Shown one piece after another: positions 34,421 through 41,866 of a stretch of DNA of 42,092 nucleotides. Position 1 is the stretch's first letter. Each line of letters opens with the position of its first letter. Origin of the DNA: JBCBTJ01 sp039818665 (GTDB lineage: Bacteria > Pseudomonadota > Alphaproteobacteria > Caulobacterales > Hyphomonadaceae); the NCBI GenBank assembly GCA_039818665.1, contig JBCBTJ010000028.1, positions 1 to 42,092 of the forward strand. The letters run 5' to 3'. Below the pieces are notes generated by a model. That model was not told the origin of the DNA, ran no database searches, and worked only from the letters and a program-made list of their open reading frames with translations. The position numbers and the translations under genes were made by a program.

Positions 34421-34861
34421 TTGAATTGGATTGATATGGCCCAAGCAGGCGCGCCGATTATCGGGTTTCTGGCGGCGTTTCTCTTGTCCACCCTCGTCAT
34501 ACGCGGGCTCATCCCAAAGCTGCAGGCCAGCCAAACCGAAACCAAATCCGCCGACGCAGAGGCTCGATTGCAAGATCTTCTGGCCGGCCGCCTTCCGGAA
34601 AGCGCGTCAAACAAGATCTTCGACTTGCGGTCGACCGGATTTTGGATCGGCTTCTGCGAGACATTCTTGATCTTTGTGCTGATTTTCGCCGAAGCGTTCA
34701 GCGCCCTGGCGATCATCATCGGGGCCAAGCAATTCGTCCGCAATGAGAAGATCCAGGAAAACCCCTCCTATTATCTCCTGGGCACGCTCGCGAATCTATC
34801 GATTGCGATTCTCTTCGCCCTTGTCGCTCAAAGCGTTTTCGAGCCGATGCTCTTCGGCTGA
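34421..34861 (+). CDS. Small integral membrane protein paired with the SatD-like gene
   Basis: This 146-residue protein has three hydrophobic segments: IIGFLAAFLLSTLVIRGLI (near the N-terminus), FWIGFCETFLIFVLIFAEAFSALAIII (central), and YLLGTLANLSIAILFALVA (near the C-terminus). A polar, charged loop (QTETKSADAEARLQDLLAG) follows the first. I choose the TTG at 34421 because AGGGGA is six bases upstream; the in-frame ATG at 34436 has none. It follows the SatD-like gene by ten bases, a pairing seen in other genomes where the partner is a membrane protein. I do not recognise the family. Confidence 0.7.
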   Translation: MNWIDMAQAGAPIIGFLAAFLLSTLVIRGLIPKLQASQTETKSADAEARLQDLLAGRLPESASNKIFDLRSTGFWIGFCETFLIFVLIFAEAFSALAIIIGAKQFVRNEKIQENPSYYLLGTLANLSIAILFALVAQSVFEPMLFG

Positions 34862-34932
34862 AGTCCCTTGTGCTCACTCCAATCAACGATAAGACACGCC
34901 CTCGATCATTAGATCCCGGACCGACGCCACAT

Positions 34933-35790
34933 ATGACCGCCGCCCGCATCACCGCTCGTTTCGATAAAACCCGCGCCGAAGGCCGCGCCGCGCTCGTCGC
35001 GTATCTCATGGCGGGCGATCCAGACCTCGAGACCTCGTTCGAAGCGTTGAAAGCCGTGGTCGCCAATGGCGCCGACCTGGTTGAGCTCGGCGCGCCTTTC
35101 ACCGATCCGATGGCGGACGGTCCCTCGATCCAAGCCGCCGGCCAGCGGGCCCTCAAAGCCGGAACCACGCTGCAAGACGTTCTGGCCCTCGCCCGCCGCT
35201 TCCGCGAAACCGACCGGGACACGCCGATCATCCTGATGGGCTATGCCAATCCGGTGCACGCGATGGGCTATGACCGCTTCGCCGAGGCGGCCGCCGAAGC
35301 GGGGATCGACGGAACGATCATCGTCGATCTTCCGCCCGAAGAAGACCCGCCGCTCCGCGAGGCCTACGCCCGCCGCGACCTCGCGGTCATCCGTCTCGCC
35401 ACGCCGACGACGGACGAAAAGCGCATGGCCGCCGTCGCCAATGGGGCGAGCGGATTTCTGTACTATGTCGCCGTCACCGGCGTCACAGGCGCGCGCCAGG
35501 CCCACGCGGCCGATGTCGCCGGCGGCGTCCAGCTCGCCCAGCGCATATCAGGCCTGCCGGTCTGCGTCGGATTCGGGGTCAAAACGCCTGAACAAGCCGC
35601 CGAAATGGCCCGCGTGGCCGACGGGGTTGTGGTCGGCTCAGCTTTCGTGGAGCATGCGCGCATCGCGAGCGAAGCGGGGGACGCCTCCGCCGCCGTAGCG
35701 GGCATGGGCGATCTGGCGGCCGCGCTGAGCGGGGCGATCAAGAGAGCGCGCGAGGTCGAGACCTCGCCGGACGGAGGCGCTGGCGCATGA
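34933..35790 (+). CDS. trpA: Tryptophan synthase alpha subunit
   Basis: This 285-residue TIM-barrel enzyme cleaves indole-3-glycerol phosphate to indole, which is channelled to TrpB. The catalytic acids are E51 in VELGAPFTDP and D62 in MADGPS, matching E49 and D60 of the Salmonella enzyme. VTGVTGARQ and VCVGFGVKTPEQ form the phosphate-binding region. The ATG at 34933 (MTAARITARF) fits the family start. Its stop overlaps the accD start (ATGA). The gap of about 70 bases upstream could hold its own promoter, since the trp genes are separated here. Confidence 0.96.
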   Translation: MTAARITARFDKTRAEGRAALVAYLMAGDPDLETSFEALKAVVANGADLVELGAPFTDPMADGPSIQAAGQRALKAGTTLQDVLALARRFRETDRDTPIILMGYANPVHAMGYDRFAEAAAEAGIDGTIIVDLPPEEDPPLREAYARRDLAVIRLATPTTDEKRMAAVANGASGFLYYVAVTGVTGARQAHAADVAGGVQLAQRISGLPVCVGFGVKTPEQAAEMARVADGVVVGSAFVEHARIASEAGDASAAVAGMGDLAAALSGAIKRAREVETSPDGGAGA

Positions 35791-36773
35791 ATTGGCTTTC
35801 AAAGATCAGCCCGCCCGGGCTCAACATCTCCAACCTGCTGCAAAAGCGGGACACGCCGGACAATCTCTGGATCAAGTGTCCGAAGAGCGGCGAGCTGGTC
35901 TATCGCTCAGACCTCGAAGCCAGCTGGTGGGTGACGCCGGCCGGCGCGCATTTGCGCATCTCGCCGCGCGTGCGCTTCAAACTCCTGTTCGACGAGGCGC
36001 GCTGGGAGCCCATTCCGACCCCGTCCGTGCCGAAAGACCCGCTGAAATTCAAAGACGACAAAACCTATGTCGCCCGGCTGCGCGCCGCCAAGACCAAGCT
36101 CGACGGGCGCGCGAAGAGCGAAGCCGATCTCGGCGGCGACGAGGTGCACCAAGACGATTGCATGGCGGCCGCGTTCGGCAAGATCGGCGGCGTGCCCACC
36201 GTGGTCTTGGTTCAGGATTTCGGCTTTTTGGGCGGTTCGCTCGGCATGGCGGCCGGCGAGATGTTTATCGCCGCGGCGCAAAACGCAGCGGCCCGGAAAG
36301 CCGCCTTGGTCGTGTGCTCGGCGTCCGGCGGCGCGCGGATGCAGGAAGGCGTGCTCTCCCTGATGCAAATGCCACGCACCACGCTCGCCATCGAAGAGGT
36401 CAAAGAGGCTGGCCTGCCTTATATCGTAATCCTCACCGATCCGACCTCCGGCGGGGTGACCGCCTCCTACGCCATGCTCGGCGACATCCACATCGCCGAG
36501 CCGGAGGCGATGATCGCCTTCTCCGGTCCGCGCGTGATCGAGCAAACGATCCGCGAGAAGCTGCCCGAAGGTTTCCAGCGCGCCGAGTTTCTCCGTGAGA
36601 AAGGCGCCGTCGACATCGTCGTCGATCGCCGCGAATTGAAAGACACGCTGGCCCGCGTGCTGGGCCACCTCCTGCCGCGCCAGCGCCGGAAGGACGACAC
36701 GCCCCCGCCGCCCGTGACCCCTCCGACGCCCGACGCGCCGCCGCCTGAAGACGGCAAGGACGAGGCCGCTTGA
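35787..36773 (+). CDS. accD: Acetyl-CoA carboxylase carboxyltransferase subunit beta
   Basis: This 328-residue subunit works with AccA to move CO2 from carboxybiotin to acetyl-CoA, the first committed step of fatty-acid synthesis. The crotonase-like core is complete: GGSLGMAAGE, SASGGARMQEG, TDPTSGGVTASYAMLGD, FSGPRVIEQTIREKLPEGFQ. The N-terminal zinc ribbon is degenerate. Where E. coli has C27, C30, C46 and C49 in a CxxC-x15-CxxC pattern, this protein has C31, S34, T50 and G53. A proline-rich tail follows the core. It overlaps trpA (ATGA) and folC (TTGA), so it is co-translated with both. Loss of the zinc ligands also occurs in other alphaproteobacterial AccD proteins, as I recall. Confidence 0.96.
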   Translation: MNWLSKISPPGLNISNLLQKRDTPDNLWIKCPKSGELVYRSDLEASWWVTPAGAHLRISPRVRFKLLFDEARWEPIPTPSVPKDPLKFKDDKTYVARLRAAKTKLDGRAKSEADLGGDEVHQDDCMAAAFGKIGGVPTVVLVQDFGFLGGSLGMAAGEMFIAAAQNAAARKAALVVCSASGGARMQEGVLSLMQMPRTTLAIEEVKEAGLPYIVILTDPTSGGVTASYAMLGDIHIAEPEAMIAFSGPRVIEQTIREKLPEGFQRAEFLREKGAVDIVVDRRELKDTLARVLGHLLPRQRRKDDTPPPPVTPPTPDAPPPEDGKDEAA

Positions 36774-38020
36774 GCGCGGCCGCTCTAGAGGTCGACGCCG
36801 CGCTGAAGCGGTTTGAAAACCTCTACCCCCGCACCATCGACCTATCGCTCGACCGGATCTTGGCCGTGCTCGAAACGCTCGGCCGGCCGCAGGACGCATT
36901 GCCGCCTGTGATCCACGTCGCCGGCACAAATGGCAAAGGCTCCACCACGGCCTTCATGCGCGCCATGGCGGAAGCGGCCGGCCTCGCTGTGCACGCCTTC
37001 ACCTCGCCGCACCTGGTTCGCTTCAATGAACGCGTCCGCCTCGCCGGGCGCCTCGTCGACGACGAGCCCTTGGCCGAATGGCTGGCGCGCACGCACCGCG
37101 CCCTGCACGGCCGACCGATCACCCATTTCGAGGCGACGACGGCCGCGGCGCTTCTGGCCTTCGCAGAAACGCCGGCGGACGTGCTCTTGCTGGAGGTCGG
37201 CCTCGGCGGCCGGTTCGACGCCACGAATGTGATTGACCGCCCGGCCGTCAGCGTCATCACGCCGGTCGATTTCGACCATAAGAAGTTCTTGGGCAATGAT
37301 CTCGGCCGGATCGCCTGGGAGAAGGCCGGAGTCATAAAACGCGGCGCGCCGGTGGTCTCAGCGATCCAAGCCGACATCCCTGCGCAGGTCATCGCCGAAG
37401 AGGCCGCATCGCTCGGCGCGCCGCTCACCGTGCTGCGCCGCCGCGACCTTGAGGGCCTGCCGCAAGACCTCGCGCTCAAAGGCCGCCACCAGATCCAGAA
37501 CGCCGGGCTCGCCGCGCTCGCCCTCAAGGCATGGGGCCATCCGGCCATAAGCGAACAGGCGATCCGAGCCGGCGCGGCGGACGCGTTCTGGCCGGCGCGC
37601 ATGCAGCGGCTGAAGCCGGGGCCCGTGACCGCGCTCGGGGACGGGGCCGAGGTTTGGCTCGACGGCGGCCACAACCCCCACGCCGCGCGCGCCATCGCGG
37701 CGCTGCTCAGCGACATGGGCGGCGAGACGGTCCTCGTCTCAGCGATGATGGCGGCCAAAGACGCCAACGGCTTTTTCGCGGGCTTCAAGCCGCTGAACTG
37801 CCAGGTGTTCACCTGCCCCAACGCGCCCGGGCACCAAGCCGCCGAACCGCCTGACCTCGCCGCCGCCGCCGAGCGCGCCGGGCTAAACGCGGCTGCGACG
37901 AACTCTCTGGACGAGGCGATGCGGCGTGCGGCCGACTTGAAGCCGGCGCGCATCTTGATCTGCGGATCGCTTTATCTCGCGGGCGACGTGCTGTCGAAAA
38001 ACGGCGAACCGCCCACCTAG
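36770..38020 (+). CDS. folC: Folylpolyglutamate synthase / dihydrofolate synthase
   Basis: This 416-residue Mur-ligase-like enzyme adds glutamate to dihydropteroate and to reduced folates, using ATP. The P-loop HVAGTNGKGSTTAFM (about 49-63), AFTSPHLVRFNERVRL (76-91), EVGLGGRFDATNV and the C-terminal WLDGGHNPHAA are diagnostic. The start is a TTG at 36770 that overlaps the accD stop (TTGA). The trpA-accD-folC order is common in alpha- and other proteobacteria. Its stop overlaps the convergent enoyl-CoA hydratase stop by four bases (CTAG). Confidence 0.95.
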   Translation: MSAAALEVDAALKRFENLYPRTIDLSLDRILAVLETLGRPQDALPPVIHVAGTNGKGSTTAFMRAMAEAAGLAVHAFTSPHLVRFNERVRLAGRLVDDEPLAEWLARTHRALHGRPITHFEATTAAALLAFAETPADVLLLEVGLGGRFDATNVIDRPAVSVITPVDFDHKKFLGNDLGRIAWEKAGVIKRGAPVVSAIQADIPAQVIAEEAASLGAPLTVLRRRDLEGLPQDLALKGRHQIQNAGLAALALKAWGHPAISEQAIRAGAADAFWPARMQRLKPGPVTALGDGAEVWLDGGHNPHAARAIAALLSDMGGETVLVSAMMAAKDANGFFAGFKPLNCQVFTCPNAPGHQAAEPPDLAAAAERAGLNAAATNSLDEAMRRAADLKPARILICGSLYLAGDVLSKNGEPPT

Positions 38021-38808
38021 CGGCCTTTGTAGACCGGCCGGCGCTTCTCCATGAAGGCGGCCTTCGCTTCTTCATGGTCGCCCGTCTGCGCGGTCAGGAT
38101 CTGCTGGCGATCCTCCATCGCCATCGCCGCATCCAAGCTCGGCGCGTCGACGGACCAATTGATCGCGTCTTTTGTGAGCTTCAGTCCGAGCGGCGCATTG
38201 GTCAGCATGTGCTCGATCAGATCGTCCGCCGCGCCGTCCAACACCTCTTCATCGACGATACGCGACACCAACCGCACGGCGAGCGCTTCGTCGGCCTCCA
38301 CGAACCGCCCCGTCAGCAACATGTCGGACGCCACCGAGAGCCCCACCAGCCGAGGCAGAAAGTAAGACGAGCCCATGTCGCAACCGGTTAGGCCGATGCG
38401 GATATAGGCCGCGTTGAACCGCGCGCTCTTGGACGCGATCCGGATGTCCGACGCCAAAGCCAAAGACAGTCCGCCGCCGCAAGCCGGGCCGCGGATCAGT
38501 GAGACGATCGGCTGCGGGCATCGCCGCATCGCTTTGTAGATGTCGCGAATGCGCGTCTGGACGCTGAAGATGTCGCTGTTCGCGGGCGGCGCGTCTTCAA
38601 AGCCCTGCAGATCGAGCCCTGCGCAGAACGCCCGCCCGGCGCCGCGCAGCACGACCACCCGCGCGGAATGGTCGTGATAAAGCCGCGCGAAGCAGCTCGT
38701 CAGCGCCTCCGTCAGCTCCGCATTCAGAGCGTTCAGCCGGTCCGGCCGGTTGAGCGTCACCCATTCGACCTCTCCCCGGCGCTCGATTTGAAGAACCTCG
38801 TCCGTCAT
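38017..38808 (-). CDS. Enoyl-CoA hydratase/isomerase family protein
   Basis: This 263-residue crotonase-fold protein probably hydrates or isomerises an enoyl-CoA. The oxyanion-hole segments are seen at RGAGRAFCAGLDLQGF (about 55-70) and RGPACGGGLSLALASDIRIAS (about 105-125). The next helix is YIRIGLTGCDMGSSYFLPRLVG, a subgroup signature of EchA-type proteins. In this group the second catalytic glutamate of classical hydratases is replaced, so the exact reaction is uncertain. The ATG at 38808 is used. It is divergent from the PLP enzyme gene (46 bp apart) and convergent with folC. Confidence 0.88.
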   Translation of the reverse strand: MTDEVLQIERRGEVEWVTLNRPDRLNALNAELTEALTSCFARLYHDHSARVVVLRGAGRAFCAGLDLQGFEDAPPANSDIFSVQTRIRDIYKAMRRCPQPIVSLIRGPACGGGLSLALASDIRIASKSARFNAAYIRIGLTGCDMGSSYFLPRLVGLSVASDMLLTGRFVEADEALAVRLVSRIVDEEVLDGAADDLIEHMLTNAPLGLKLTKDAINWSVDAPSLDAAMAMEDRQQILTAQTGDHEEAKAAFMEKRRPVYKGR

Positions 38809-38854
38809 GCGCCAAGGCTAGCGGCCCGGCCGCGCCTCGTGCAAGGCTCAAACC

Positions 38855-40000
38855 ATGACCGCGCCGCGCGACCCCTATTTCCTCAATCTCCAAGCTGCGC
38901 TGCAGGCCGCCGGCGCCGTCGGCCCGATCCTTGTGATCGACAAAGCCCGCCTCAATGCGAACATCGACGCCGTCGTGAACCATCTGCCCGCGGGCATGGA
39001 CCTGCGCGTCGTCGCCAAATCTCTGCCGTCGCGGGACTTGCTGAGCCACATCCTCGCCCGGGCCGGGACGAACCGCTTCATGACCTTCAACCTGCCCATG
39101 CTGCTCGGCGTCTCAGAGGCGTTCCCAGACGCGTCGCAGCTCCTCGGCAAACCGCTCGTCGCCGCCGCAGCCAAAGCCTATTATGACCGCCTCCCCGTCT
39201 CGGCCCGCGCCGCCGCGGAGCATGTCACGTGGCTCGTCGACACCCCGGATCGCCTCGCTCAATACGCCGCGATCGCCGAGGCCGCCGGCGTTCAGATGGC
39301 TGTCTGCGTCGAGGTGGATGTCGGCCTCAACCGCGGCGGCTTCCACCCCGGCGACGCCTTCCGTGGCGCGCTCGAGACCATAAGGGCCAGCAACCGCCTC
39401 ACCCTCGCCGGCATGATGGGCTATGACGCGCATCTCACCGCGCGCTTGAACGATCAGGTCGCCTTGGATCGAGGGCTCGCCGATGTTCAATCCGCCTACG
39501 CCGCCGCGCTCGCCGATATCGACGCGGTCTTCGGCGAGGGCGCAGCCGCCGGCTTGCTGCGCAACACAGGCGGCAGCCCGACCTTTCATCTGCATACGGA
39601 CATAAGCCTCGCCAACGAGATCTGTGTCGGCTCCGCCCTCGTCATGCCAAGCGGTTTCGACACGCCCGGTCTCGCCGCACATCAGCCTGCGGCGTTCATC
39701 GCAGCGCCCGTTCTGAAGACCGTCAGCATACCGAGCGCTTCGGGCGCCGAGCCCGGCGTCTACATCCATGGCGGCCGGTGGATGGCCGATGTGGTCGACC
39801 CGCCCGGCCTCACGCCCCACCGCGGCGCACGGTCGAGCAATCAAGAACTGATCATGGGCGCGTGCGACCTCGCGCCGGACGATTTCCTCTTCCTCCGCCC
39901 CCGCCAAAGCGAGGCGGTCTTCCTTCAATTTGGCGACATCGCCGTCTACGACACCAAAGAGATCACAGACTGGTGGCCGGTTTTTCCGGCCTCCGCCTGA
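38855..40000 (+). CDS. Fold-III PLP enzyme, D-threonine aldolase/alanine racemase N-terminal type
   Basis: This 381-residue protein matches the D-threonine aldolase/D-serine dehydratase (DSD1)-like group. The PLP lysine lies in DLRVVAKSLPSRDLL (about 49-63). VEVDVGLNRGGFHPGD (about 153-168) contains the usual 'EvD.G..R.G' motif, and GGSPTF binds phosphate. The C-terminal end lacks the 'NHAC' zinc-binding H-x-C or H-x-D seen in this group; the matching stretch reads RPRQSEAVFLQFGDI. The enzyme may therefore be metal-independent or act differently, for example as an amino-acid racemase or aldolase. It lies 20 bp before the serine hydrolase, so the two are probably co-transcribed. Confidence 0.8.
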   Translation: MTAPRDPYFLNLQAALQAAGAVGPILVIDKARLNANIDAVVNHLPAGMDLRVVAKSLPSRDLLSHILARAGTNRFMTFNLPMLLGVSEAFPDASQLLGKPLVAAAAKAYYDRLPVSARAAAEHVTWLVDTPDRLAQYAAIAEAAGVQMAVCVEVDVGLNRGGFHPGDAFRGALETIRASNRLTLAGMMGYDAHLTARLNDQVALDRGLADVQSAYAAALADIDAVFGEGAAAGLLRNTGGSPTFHLHTDISLANEICVGSALVMPSGFDTPGLAAHQPAAFIAAPVLKTVSIPSASGAEPGVYIHGGRWMADVVDPPGLTPHRGARSSNQELIMGACDLAPDDFLFLRPRQSEAVFLQFGDIAVYDTKEITDWWPVFPASA

Positions 40001-40020
40001 CAAACACCAAGGGAGCTCCG

Positions 40021-41145
40021 ATGACTGAAATCCACGGCCACTGCGCCGACCGCTTCGAGCCGGTCAAAACCGCCTTCGACGCAAACTTCAAAGAGCGCGG
40101 CGACGTCGGCGCCTGCGTCGCCGTCTCATTTGAAGGCGAGATGGTGGTCGATCTTTGGGGCGGACATCGCGACGCTGCGGCGACCGAGCCCTGGGCCGAG
40201 GACACGATCATCAATGTCTGGTCCAGCACCAAGACCATGGCCGCCATGTGCCTCCTCGTCCTCGCCGACCGCGGCGAAGTCGACCCCCACGCCCCCGCCG
40301 CCAAATACTGGCCGGAATTCGCCGCCAACGGAAAAGACGCGGTCGAGGTCCGCCACTTCCTCTCCCACAGCGCTGGCCTCTCCGGCATGGACACGGCGGT
40401 CGACGGAGACGCACTCTATGACTGGGACTGGATGACCGGCGAGCTCGCCGCCCAAGCCCCCTGGTGGGATCCCGGAACCCAATCCGGCTACCACGCCCTC
40501 ACCCAGGGCCACCTCATCGGCGAGATCGTCCGGCGCGTCACCGGTCAATCCCTTGGCCAGTTCTTCGCGCAAGAGATCGCCGGCCCCACGGACGCCGACT
40601 TCCACATCGGCGCGCCCGAAAGCCTCGATCCGCGCATCGCCGAGCTGATCCCGCCCGACGACACCAGCCGGCCCGGCGGCGACTCCATCGCCGCGCGCAC
40701 CTTCCGCAACCCCGCCATCGACGTCGCCGCCACGCGCACGCGCGCCTGGCGCGCCGCCGAGATTCCGGCCGCCAACGGCCAGGGCAACGCCCGCGCCATT
40801 GTTCGCGCTCAGACCGCCATGGCGAATGGCGGCGAGGCCTTCGGCAAGCAGATCCTTTCCGAAGCCGGCGCGGCCCGCGTCTTCGAAGAACAGACCAACG
40901 GCCACGATCTCGTACTCGACGTGCCGATCATCTTCGGCATGGGCTATGGGCTCTCCAACGAAGCGCTACCCATGGGCCCCAACAAACACATCGCCTATTG
41001 GGGCGGCTATGGCGGCTCCACCGTCGTCATCGACCAAGACGCGCGCCTTTGCGTCTCCTACGTCATGAACCGCATGGAAGCCGACCTCCTCGGCGACCTC
41101 CGCGGCTTCAGCCTGCTCCAAGCCGCCTATCAGTCGATTGCGTGA
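40021..41145 (+). CDS. Class C beta-lactamase-like serine hydrolase (EstB-type)
   Basis: This 374-residue enzyme has the S-x-x-K nucleophile motif SSTK (S68, K71), a Y-x-N-like tyrosine at Y157 in GYHAL, and the final WGGYGGS where true beta-lactamases have KTG. SHSAGL is the typical class C/esterase segment. The substitutions point to an esterase or peptidase of the EstB group rather than an antibiotic-degrading enzyme. There is no signal peptide, so it is cytoplasmic. The ATG at 40021 has GGGAG six bases upstream. It follows the PLP enzyme gene by 20 bp, which suggests joint breakdown of an amino-acid ester or amide, though that is inference. Confidence 0.87.
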   Translation: MTEIHGHCADRFEPVKTAFDANFKERGDVGACVAVSFEGEMVVDLWGGHRDAAATEPWAEDTIINVWSSTKTMAAMCLLVLADRGEVDPHAPAAKYWPEFAANGKDAVEVRHFLSHSAGLSGMDTAVDGDALYDWDWMTGELAAQAPWWDPGTQSGYHALTQGHLIGEIVRRVTGQSLGQFFAQEIAGPTDADFHIGAPESLDPRIAELIPPDDTSRPGGDSIAARTFRNPAIDVAATRTRAWRAAEIPAANGQGNARAIVRAQTAMANGGEAFGKQILSEAGAARVFEEQTNGHDLVLDVPIIFGMGYGLSNEALPMGPNKHIAYWGGYGGSTVVIDQDARLCVSYVMNRMEADLLGDLRGFSLLQAAYQSIA

Positions 41146-41226
41146 GGGCCGAAGTTTCAGTATTCAGTATTTTCGTGTCCGGCTCCGATCGCCGGCGCCG
41201 AGATAGACATTCGAGGGGGACGCATC

Positions 41227-41844
41227 GTGACATTGAAACCAAATCAACGTCGCAGCCTGCAAGGCCGGATCGTCGCGGGCGTGTTGGCCCTGGCGACGCC
41301 CTTCGCGCTCGGCGCATGCAACAATAGCGCGGACACGCAATACGCCTCCGATTGGGGCCCAAGCATCGGGTCGGAAGCGCCGCTTCTGGCGGCCAGCGAC
41401 CAAAACGGCGACGCGCAAACGCTCGCCAGTTTGACCGGGTCCGCCGGCTTGCTGGTGGTGTTCAATCGATCCGTCGTTTGGTGACCATTCTGCCAACGTC
41501 AGTTCGTGAAACTGAGCGACATTAAAGACGAATTCGACGACCTGGGGGTCGGCGTGGTCGGCATGACCTACGACGCGCCGGACGAGATCAAGGCGTTCCA
41601 CCAGGACGAAGCGCTGACCTTCCCTCTCTTGCGCGATGTCGACGGCCAACATGTCGACGCCTGGGGCATCCGCAACGAGGAGTATGAGGAAGGCTCCTTC
41701 GCCTACGGCATCCCGCACCCGGGCGTCGTTCTCCTATCGCCGGACGGCACGATCCTCGCGAAGTTCGCAGAAGAGGGCTATCGATCGCGGGCGGACTGGT
41801 CCTCGGTCCTCGATGAGGTCCGCACCATAGTGGAGGGCGAGTAG
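41227..41844 (+). CDS. Selenocysteine-containing peroxiredoxin/thioredoxin-fold lipoprotein (TGA at 41482 = Sec)
   Basis: One reading frame of 205 residues contains a single in-frame TGA at codon 86. Upstream are a GTG start with GAGGGGG before it, a type II signal peptide with lipobox LGAC (lipidated C31), and the first thioredoxin-fold strand LLVVFNRSVVW. The TGA then precedes PFCQRQFVKL, so the motif is W-U-P-F-C with C89 resolving. The rest is typical AhpC/TSA-like peroxiredoxin: GVGVVGMTYDAPDEIKAF, LTFPLLRD, a GIPHPGVVLLSPDG cis-Pro region and an EEGYRSR helix. A fitting SECIS hairpin follows the TGA. It should act as a periplasmic thiol or peroxide reductase anchored to a membrane. A nonsense mutation is unlikely because nothing else is broken and the TGA falls exactly on the active-site cysteine. 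The frame ends at TAG 41842-41844; elsewhere in the window TGA serves as a normal stop. Confidence 0.88.
41482..41518 (+). promoter_or_regulatory. Sec codon TGA (41482-41484) and bacterial SECIS hairpin
   Basis: The hairpin pairs 41497-41498 with 41517-41518 and 41499-41504 with 41510-41515, leaving a single bulged G at 41516. The apical loop is CGTGA (41505-41509). Twenty bases separate the TGA from the loop, and G is the second loop base; both meet the published bacterial SECIS rules (loop 16-37 nt from UGA, small loop with an early G). SelB would bind here to insert selenocysteine. Confidence 0.82.
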
Positions 41845-41866
41845 CCGCCATGGTCAGGGGCGACGG

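Noticed and set aside
40021..41145. True beta-lactamase (antibiotic resistance)
   Set aside because: The KTG triad is replaced by WGG-YGGS-type residues and there is no signal peptide, which favours an EstB-type esterase.
41482..41484. Nonsense mutation or pseudogene at the peroxiredoxin-like gene
   Set aside because: Both halves keep family sequence with no other damage, the TGA sits exactly on the active-site cysteine, and a SECIS-type hairpin follows at the right distance.
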